A DNA stretch of 64,000 nucleotides, taken from contig NZ_CP038462.1 in assembly GCF_004777465.1 (NCBI RefSeq), forward strand, positions 248,001 through 312,000, in the 5' to 3' direction. Positions 58,452-64,000 of this stretch are shown here, in pieces. The stretch's first letter is position 1, and every line of letters begins with the position of its first letter. This DNA is from Nocardioides daphniae (lineage in GTDB: Bacteria > Actinomycetota > Actinomycetes > Propionibacteriales > Nocardioidaceae). The notes under the pieces are model-generated. The model had not been told where the DNA came from and searched no databases. It saw only the letters and a program-made list of their open reading frames with translations. The translations under genes and the position numbers were made by a program.

Positions 58452-59041
58452 CGGGCCCGATGGCCCAGCGCGTCGTCGTGGTCGACCACCACGACTCCTA
58501 CACCTGGAACCTGGTGCACCTCGTCGCCGGTGTCACCGGCGAGCTGCCGCACGTCGTGCAGCACGACGAGGTGACCGCGGCAGAGGTGCTCGCGTACGAC
58601 GTCGTGGTGCTCTCGCCCGGGCCCGGCCACCCCGACGTGCCGGCCGACTTCGCCGTCGGCCGGGAGGTGCTGCAGGCTGCCACCCGTCCGGTGCTGGGCG
58701 TCTGCCTCGGCATGCAGGGCATCGTCACCGCCTTCGGCGGACGGGTCGAGCGGATCGCGCCGGCCCACGGCGACGTGGCCCGGATCCGCCACGACGGTCA
58801 GGGCCTCTTCGCTGGGCTGCCGCAGGAGTTCGACGCGGTGCGCTACCACTCGCTGGCCGCGCTCGCGCTGCCAGAGGTGCTCACCGCCACCGCGCACAGC
58901 GACGACGGCGTCGTGATGGGCGTACGCCACCGCACGTTGGCGATCGAGGGCGTGCAGTTCCACCCCGAGTCGGTGCTCTCGCACCACGGCGCGGCGATGG
59001 TCGCCAACTTCTTGCGCGCCGCCTCGGCGGTGGCGCGATGA
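58448..59041 (+). CDS. pabA: Aminodeoxychorismate/anthranilate synthase glutamine amidotransferase (PabA/TrpG)
   Basis: 197-residue class I amidotransferase that supplies ammonia from glutamine. VVVVDHHDSYTWNLVHLV at the N-terminus, VLSPGPGHPD, nucleophile Cys in GVCLGMQGIV, and IEGVQFHPESVL with His and Glu of the triad. Directly coupled to pabB, so 4-amino-4-deoxychorismate synthesis (toward p-aminobenzoate) is the likely role. ATGA overlaps on both sides. Confidence 0.88.
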   Translation: MTGPMAQRVVVVDHHDSYTWNLVHLVAGVTGELPHVVQHDEVTAAEVLAYDVVVLSPGPGHPDVPADFAVGREVLQAATRPVLGVCLGMQGIVTAFGGRVERIAPAHGDVARIRHDGQGLFAGLPQEFDAVRYHSLAALALPEVLTATAHSDDGVVMGVRHRTLAIEGVQFHPESVLSHHGAAMVANFLRAASAVAR

Positions 59042-60315
59042 GTCCGACGAACGCGAGCCCCGAGGAGTGGTTCGAGGAGGTCGCGGGCACCCACCCCCGC
59101 TGCTTCTGGCTCGACGGTGGCGGTGCGCGCGAGTGGTCCGGACGGCGCTCGGTGATCGGCCACCTGGTCGACGACGACGTCTCGATCACCTTCCACGCCG
59201 CCGCGGGCGAGGTGCGCCGGCACGTCAACGGCACCTCGACGGTGGTCGGTGACGACGTCTTCGACGTGCTGGCCCGCGAGCTGGCCGACGGACCCGACGA
59301 CGCCCAGTGGTTCGGCTACCTCGGCTACGCCAGCCGCCGCGACCTGCCCGCACGCCCCGACCCGCGGCTGCCCGACGCGGTCTGGATGCGCCCGAGCGTG
59401 GTGCGCTCCTTCACCCACGAGGCCCCCGACCTCGCCGGACGTCATCACGAGCGGTCGCCCCAGGCGTCGCCCACGATGACGTCCGCGGGGGTGGAGCCGG
59501 TGCCCGACGACTACGCCGCCGCCTTCGCGCGCGTCCAGGACGAGCTGCACGCCGGCAACACCTACGAGGTCAACCTGACCCACCGCGCCACCACCCGCTC
59601 CGACCTCCCGCCGGCGCAGGCCTACCGCCGACTCCGGGCGCTCAACCCCGCGCCGTACGCCGGCTTCCTCCAGCACGACGTCGCCGACGCCCGCGCCTGG
59701 CTGCTCAGCTCCTCGCCCGAGCGCTACGCCCTGGTCACCGCCGACCGCACCTGCGAGACCAAGCCGATCAAGGGCACGACGCCACGGGGCGCCACCCCGG
59801 CCGCCGACGAGGAGTCGCGGGCGCTGCTGGCCAGCGACCCGAAGTTCCGTGCGGAGAACCTGATGATCGTCGACCTGCTCCGCAACGACCTCGGCATGGT
59901 CTGCGAGCCGGGCAGCGTCGAGGTGCCCGCGCTCATGCAGGTGGAGTCGTACGCCTCGGTCCACCAGCTCGTCTCGACCGTCCGCGGCCGCCTGCGCGAC
60001 GACGTCTCCACGCTCGAGGCGCTGCGCGCGCTCTTCCCCGCCGGCTCGATGACCGGGGCGCCCAAGCTGCGCACCATGGAGATCGTCGAGGCCGTCGAGG
60101 CGACCCCGCGGGGGGCGTACGCCGGTGCGTTCGGCTGGCTCGCGGCCAACGGCCTGGCCGACCTCGGGGTGGTCATCCGCTCGCTGATGACGTCCGGCGA
60201 CGGCGAGTGGACCCTCGGCACGGGCGGCGGGATCACCGTCCGCTCCGACGTCGCGGAGGAGTGGGCCGAGGCGGCGTGGAAGGCCGAGCGGCTGCTGCGC
60301 GTCTTCGACGAGTGA
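59038..60315 (+). CDS. pabB: Aminodeoxychorismate synthase component I (PabB)
   Basis: 425-residue chorismate-binding enzyme. NTYEVNLTHRATTR, LLSSSPERYALV, CETKPIKGTTPRG (PIKGT Lys is the ADC-synthase hallmark), DPKFRAENLMIVDLLRNDLGMVCEPGSVEV, SVHQLVSTVRGRL, ALFPAGSMTGAPKLRTMEIVE, AYAGAFGWLAANGLADLGVVIRSL, GGGITVRSD. Makes aminodeoxychorismate with PabA. No pabC lyase is present in the window. Last gene of the PhzE-sulfatase-PabA-PabB operon. Confidence 0.9.
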   Translation: MSPTNASPEEWFEEVAGTHPRCFWLDGGGAREWSGRRSVIGHLVDDDVSITFHAAAGEVRRHVNGTSTVVGDDVFDVLARELADGPDDAQWFGYLGYASRRDLPARPDPRLPDAVWMRPSVVRSFTHEAPDLAGRHHERSPQASPTMTSAGVEPVPDDYAAAFARVQDELHAGNTYEVNLTHRATTRSDLPPAQAYRRLRALNPAPYAGFLQHDVADARAWLLSSSPERYALVTADRTCETKPIKGTTPRGATPAADEESRALLASDPKFRAENLMIVDLLRNDLGMVCEPGSVEVPALMQVESYASVHQLVSTVRGRLRDDVSTLEALRALFPAGSMTGAPKLRTMEIVEAVEATPRGAYAGAFGWLAANGLADLGVVIRSLMTSGDGEWTLGTGGGITVRSDVAEEWAEAAWKAERLLRVFDE

Positions 60316-60601
60316 CCCCGCAGAGAGGTGGTCTGGACCAGTCATCCCCAGTTCTGGGGACGAGGTCGGGTTCCCCTTACCGGTGCGTAACTTCGGTGGT
60401 CAACTACTGCGCACAGGGAGGGAAACCTGGAGGGAACAACCACATACTGCGACTCCACTCTCACGGGTGGTCGTCCGGATGCACGCCGCTGGGGGGTGGA
60501 TCTCGTGCTGGGGACCGGACACGTCGCGTGGTGAGCAGCGCGGGACCAAGGGAGAAGGTCCCGCGCTGCTGCTATTTCCGCCATCTGCGCAGGTGAGCAG
60601 C
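60316..60601 (+). other. Intergenic region, possible small RNA
   Basis: 286 nt between convergent pabB and the histidine kinase gene. Contains CCCCA-4-TGGGG near 60345-60360, a possible TAACTT -10 box near 60388, and ends with a strong hairpin at 60534-60570. No convincing protein-coding frame. A roughly 170-nt transcript from about 60398 to the hairpin is possible but unproven. Confidence 0.3.
60534..60570. terminator. Hairpin terminator between pabB and the histidine kinase gene
   Basis: Perfect 14-bp stem AGCAGCGCGGGACC/GGTCCCGCGCTGCT with a 9-nt loop, followed on the plus strand by GCTATTTCCG. It lies 32 nt beyond the kinase stop, so it may serve both convergent transcripts. Confidence 0.7.
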
Positions 60602-61999
60602 TCAGGTGGTCGAGGCGACCGGCCCCGCGACGCCCGGCACCCACATCACCAGACGGGCGCCACCGCCCGGTGCCCGGTCGGCGCGCACCGCGCCGGCGTG
60701 CCTCTCGGCGGCCTGCTGCACGATCGCCAGGCCCAGGCCCGAGCCGGGCATCGAACGGGAGTCGTCGGAGCGGTAGAAGCGGTCGAAGACGTGCGGCAGG
60801 TCGGCCTCGTCGATCCCCGGCCCCTCGTCGTCGACGGTCAGCACGCCCTCGCGCAGCGCCACCGTCACGGTGCCGCCCTCGGGGCTCCACTTCACCGCGT
60901 TGTCGAGCAGGTTGGTGACGGCCCGCTCGAGGGCCCCTGCCTCGCCGCGCACGGTCCACGGCTCGAGTGAGACGTCGAAGGTCGCGGTCAGGGCACGACG
61001 GCGTACGCGCGCCAGCGCCCGCTCGACGACGTCGGCCAGGTCGACCTCGGTGATCGCGTGGGTGAGGTGCTCGTCGCGGGCGAGCTCGACCAGGTCGCCG
61101 ACGAGCGTCGAGAGCTCCTCGAGCTGGCCGCGTACGTCGTCGAGCAGCTCCGCGCGCGCCTCGGCCGGCAGCCCGTCCCCGGCCTGGGTGAGCAGGTCGA
61201 TGTTGGTGCGCAGGCTGGTGAGCGGCGTACGCAGCTCGTGCCCCGCGTCGGCGATCAGTCGCCGCTCGCGGTCGCGCGAGACCGACAGCGCCATCAGCAT
61301 CTGGTTGAAGGCGGTGGTGAGGCGGGCGATCTCGTCGGCCCCCTCGACCGGCATCGGGCGCAGGTCCTGGGTGCGGGCGATCTGCTCGACCGAGCGGGTG
61401 AGGCGGCGCACCGGGCGCAGGCCGTTGCGGGCCACAGCCCAGCCGCCGATCGCGGCGATCACGACGCCGGCGCCGCTGAAGAGGAGGAGGACGACGCTGA
61501 GCTTGCGCAGCGTCCGGTCGGTGTCGGCCATCGGCTGGAGCAGGACCAGCGCGGCCCGCTGGCCCGAGGGCACGGCCGCCACCCGGTAGCGCACCCCGCC
61601 GGCGGCGGTGATCGTGCGGATCGACTCGCGCGAGCGGCCCTCGGCGACCCGCATCTCGGGGCGCCCCAGCTGCACGGCCGGGCCGGTGTCGGCGGTGAGC
61701 ACGTTGCCGCCGGAGTCGACGAAGGCGACGCGCACGTCGGCGGCGCCGAGCATCCAGCCCGGCACCTCCTGCGCGGTCATCTCGGCCAGCGCCGGGTAGG
61801 AGGCGGCCTTGGTGGCGCGGTTGAGCAGCGACTGGTCGAGGGAGGACTGGATCTGCATGCGCATCACCACGAACGCGGTCGCGGCGATGAATGCCACCGA
61901 GACGCCCAGGATCAGGGTGGTCAGCAGCGCCACCCGGCTGGCCAGGGAGCGGCGGTAGTGGAAGCCCTTCCGCTCCCACCAGCGCTGGAGGGGAGTCAT
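60602..61999 (-). CDS. Sensor histidine kinase (MprB/CseC type)
   Basis: 465-residue membrane kinase. N-terminal helix [25 protein letters not shown], an extracytoplasmic sensor (about 50-160), second helix [28 protein letters not shown] ([21 protein letters not shown]), H-box [20 protein letters not shown]-box [16 protein letters not shown]-boxes VDDEGPGID and [12 protein letters not shown] 61999 overlaps the response-regulator stop (ATGA). Similar in layout to mycobacterial MprB, a cell-envelope stress sensor. Confidence 0.92.
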   Translation of the reverse strand: MTPLQRWWERKGFHYRRSLASRVALLTTLILGVSVAFIAATAFVVMRMQIQSSLDQSLLNRATKAASYPALAEMTAQEVPGWMLGAADVRVAFVDSGGNVLTADTGPAVQLGRPEMRVAEGRSRESIRTITAAGGVRYRVAAVPSGQRAALVLLQPMADTDRTLRKLSVVLLLFSGAGVVIAAIGGWAVARNGLRPVRRLTRSVEQIARTQDLRPMPVEGADEIARLTTAFNQMLMALSVSRDRERRLIADAGHELRTPLTSLRTNIDLLTQAGDGLPAEARAELLDDVRGQLEELSTLVGDLVELARDEHLTHAITEVDLADVVERALARVRRRALTATFDVSLEPWTVRGEAGALERAVTNLLDNAVKWSPEGGTVTVALREGVLTVDDEGPGIDEADLPHVFDRFYRSDDSRSMPGSGLGLAIVQQAAERHAGAVRADRAPGGGARLVMWVPGVAGPVASTT

Positions 62000-62705
62000 G
62001 CGTCCTTCAGGACGTAGCCGACGCCGCGCACGGTGTGGATGAGCCGTGCCTCGCCCTCGGCCTCGGTCTTGCGGCGCAGGTAGCCGACGTAGACCTCGAG
62101 GGAGTTGGCGGTGGTGCCGAAGTCGTAGCCCCACACCTCGTCGAGGATGAACGAACGTTCGAGCACCCGGCGGGGGCGGCGCAGGAACATCTCCAGCAGC
62201 GCGAACTCGGTGCGGGTGAGCTCGATCTGCCGCTCGCCGCGGCGGACCTCGCGACTGGCCAGGTCCATCGAGAGGTCGCCGAAGACGAGCACCTCACCGG
62301 CCTCGTCGTCGCTGGGGGCGACCCGGCGCAGCAGCGCGCGGAGCCGGGCCAGCAGCTCCTCCAGCGCGAAGGGCTTGGTCAGGTAGTCGTCGGCCCCGGC
62401 GTCCAACCCTTCCACCCGGTCGCCGACCGCGTCGCGGGCGGTGAGCACCAGGATCGGCACGTCGTTGCCGGCCTGCCGCAGCGCCCGGGGGTGGCCTCCA
62501 GCCCGTCGAGGCGCGGCATCATCACGTCCATCACCACGAGGTCGGGCTGCACGCTGCCGATCGTGGCCAGTGCCTCGGCACCGTCGCCGGCGAGCGCCAC
62601 CTGGTAGCCGTTGAAGTCGAGCGAGCGGCGCAGCGACTCACGGACCGCCTTGTCGTCGTCGACGACCAGGACCGTGGGGCGCGGGGCGGCAGGGGCTGAA
62701 TTCAC
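61996..62705 (-). CDS. OmpR-family response regulator (MprA type; frame break)
   Basis: About 236 residues. Receiver domain [26 protein letters not shown] with phosphorylatable Asp in [18 protein letters not shown], then [43 protein letters not shown], and the winged-helix effector ([29 protein letters not shown]; [43 protein letters not shown]). The frame breaks at about 62488 in a G run between LEAT and [14 protein letters not shown] 62705. Pairs with the kinase that follows. Confidence 0.88.
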
Positions 62706-62762
62706 GAGGCCACTGTGCCACCGGCCCCTGAGACGGTGCTTAGAAGTGGGCCCGGAAGTCGA

Positions 62763-63632
62763 TCAGAAACGCGACGCGATCGCCCCGGCGCGCGCACCGT
62801 AGCTGCCGCCGAACATGCAGGCGTGCACCAGCAGCGGGAAGAGCTGGTGGATCGGCTGGCGCTCCTCCCAGCCATCGGCGAGCGGTGAGGTCTCGGCGTA
62901 CGCAGCCACGGCCCGCGCCAGGTGCGGCAGCCCGAAGAGCGCGAGCATCGCCAGGTCGGTCTCGCGGTGGCCGCCGTGGGCTGCGGGGTCGATGAGGTGG
63001 ACCTGGCCGTCGAGGCCCCACAGGCAGTTGCCGTTCCACAGGTCGCCGTGCAGGCGCGCCGGCCCCTCCTCGGGGACGAGGTCGGGCAGCCGCCCGACGA
63101 GCGCCTCGATCGCGGCGGCGTCGTGCTCGAGGATCGCGCCGCGGTCACGGGCCAGCTTGAGGTAGGGCAGCACCCGCCGCGTCGCGTAGAACTCCGCCCA
63201 CGTCGGGGCGGTGCGGTTGGGCATCGGCAGGCGGCCGATGAAGCCGTCGACGTTCTCCGCGCCCACCGCGCCGTACGCCGTCGCCCCCGCTGCGTGCGTA
63301 CGCGCGAGTCGGGCGCCGAAGTCGGCCGCCGCCTCCTGGGTGGCGCGACCCGGCTCGATCCAACGGACGATCAGGCAGTCGGTGTCGACCGCCAGCACCT
63401 CGGCCACGGGCACGCCGTCGGCGACCTCACGCAGCCAGGAGAGCCCGCGCGCCTCGGCCTCGAAGAAGCCCTCCGGCGGGCGCGGCAGCGTCTTCATCAG
63501 CGCCGTCGTGCCGTCGTTGAGGCGCAGCCGGTGGGCGGTGGCGATGTCGCCGCCCGCGACCGGGGCGGTGCTCACCACCGAACGGCCCAACAGGCCTTCG
63601 GCGCGCTTGGCGACGAGGGGGGCGCGGGTCAT
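62763..63632 (-). CDS. Fructosamine kinase family protein
   Basis: 289-residue protein kinase-like enzyme (fructosamine-3-kinase/aminoglycoside phosphotransferase fold). VAGGDIATAHRLRLNDGTTALMKT (nucleotide-binding lobe), GFFEAEARGLSWLRE, catalytic loop LHGDLWNGNCLWG, DPAAHGGHRETDLAMLALFG (metal Asp). Family members deglycate lysine-linked sugars by phosphorylation. Its ATG overlaps the phosphatase stop (ATGA); the pair is a common arrangement. Confidence 0.88.
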   Translation of the reverse strand: MTRAPLVAKRAEGLLGRSVVSTAPVAGGDIATAHRLRLNDGTTALMKTLPRPPEGFFEAEARGLSWLREVADGVPVAEVLAVDTDCLIVRWIEPGRATQEAAADFGARLARTHAAGATAYGAVGAENVDGFIGRLPMPNRTAPTWAEFYATRRVLPYLKLARDRGAILEHDAAAIEALVGRLPDLVPEEGPARLHGDLWNGNCLWGLDGQVHLIDPAAHGGHRETDLAMLALFGLPHLARAVAAYAETSPLADGWEERQPIHQLFPLLVHACMFGGSYGARAGAIASRF

Positions 63633-64000
63633 CGGTCGACGACGCCTGCCACCAGCTCGACCAGGTGTGCGCTCGTCCGCTCCACCATCGACAGCACCTC
63701 CCTGAATCCGTCCTCTCCACCGTAGTACGGGTCCGGGACCTCCTCGCCGGGAAACTCGGGATCGAAGTCGCGGAAGAGGCGTACGCGGTCACGCTCGGCC
63801 CCGCGCGTCACGTCGTCGTGGTTGCTGTGGTCCATGACCAGGATCAGGTCGACGTCGTCGTGCCAGGCGTGCTGGAACTGCTGCGCGCGGTGGCGGGTGG
63901 CGTCGTAGCCTGCGGAGGTCAGCGTCTCGGCCGAGCGCGGGTCCATCGACTTGCCGACGTGGTAGTCGGCGGTGCCGGCGGAGAAGACCTCCACCACGTC
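63629..64000 (-). CDS. Low-molecular-weight protein-tyrosine phosphatase (5' truncated by window)
   Basis: C-terminal 123 residues of an LMW-PTP. VEVFSAGTADYHVGKSMDPRSAETL, HRAQQF, DLILVMDHSNHDDV, and VPDPYYGGEDGFREVLSMVE with the general-acid Asp. The N-terminal CX5R phosphate loop lies beyond the window edge. Coupled by ATGA to the fructosamine kinase-family gene; paired in many genomes with opposite or sequential activities on proteins. Confidence 0.87.
   Translation of the reverse strand, partial: DVVEVFSAGTADYHVGKSMDPRSAETLTSAGYDATRHRAQQFQHAWHDDVDLILVMDHSNHDDVTRGAERDRVRLFRDFDPEFPGEEVPDPYYGGEDGFREVLSMVERTSAHLVELVAGVVDR

Noticed and set aside
54770..60315. Phenazine biosynthesis cluster
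   Set aside because: Only the PhzE-like enzyme is present; no PhzB, PhzD, PhzF or PhzG homologs occur in the window.
60479..60570. Trp leader peptide and attenuator (short frame with two Trp codons before a hairpin)
   Set aside because: No tryptophan gene lies downstream on that strand; the next gene is the oppositely oriented histidine kinase.

Overview
This 64-kb window comes from the chromosome of a very GC-rich actinobacterium, most likely a member of Nocardioidaceae (Nocardioides-like). The basis is the strong G/C bias at third codon positions, frequent GTG starts, many ATGA/GTGA start-stop overlaps, leaderless promoters of the form TAnnnT-6 nt-start codon, and actinobacterial families such as DUF5701, TIGR03084, SigK/RskA and HelD. 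I see no rRNA, tRNA, CRISPR array, phage or insertion sequence. The species call is inference.

Layout. 0-6.6 kb: an AMACR-type CoA transferase-family enzyme, a lipoprotein, a DEAD-box RNA helicase with a leader of four tandem hairpins, a DUF5701 protein, a CPBP membrane protease, and a divergent SDR/PPOX pair. 6.6-10.9 kb: a PadR-ABC ATPase-FtsX permease operon bracketed by two related long palindromes. 10.9-15.4 kb: a MerR regulator divergent from a fadA-fadB beta-oxidation pair. 15.5-18.4 kb: a lipoprotein hydrolase, a RelA/SpoT-domain protein and a DUF429 protein. 18.5-23.3 kb: an ABC-2 exporter and a polar amino acid ABC importer. 24-26.6 kb: a TetR regulator with an unusual nested palindrome, an SDR, and a repeat-rich membrane protein.

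26.8-36 kb: a TetR-controlled operon of TIGR03084 protein, AtuA-like protein, acyl-CoA dehydrogenase, carboxyltransferase, biotin carboxylase and a second acyl-CoA dehydrogenase. This looks like a pathway for branched or terpenoid acyl-CoA. 36.1-39.7 kb: a GAF-domain regulator, an aldehyde dehydrogenase and a DUF779 protein. 39.7-46.9 kb: two paralogous SigK-RskA pairs around an ABC-F ATPase, followed by a fasciclin lipoprotein, a membrane-anchored molybdopterin oxidoreductase and a DUF3054 protein. 47-54.6 kb: small lipoproteins and PPOX/DUF proteins, a HelD ATPase, a SigE-type sigma factor with its partner, and a crotonase. 54.8-60.3 kb: a tightly coupled PhzE-like, sulfatase, PabA, PabB operon. 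60.6-64 kb: a two-component system, a fructosamine kinase-family protein and a truncated low-molecular-weight phosphatase.

A striking feature is the number of reading-frame breaks. I infer about 27 single-base indels in 12 otherwise well-conserved genes, 21 of them between 28.7 and 38.3 kb. Many lie in or beside short runs of G or C, and protein motifs are preserved on both sides. Sequencing error is therefore more likely than gene decay, and these genes are reported as single loci spanning the breaks.
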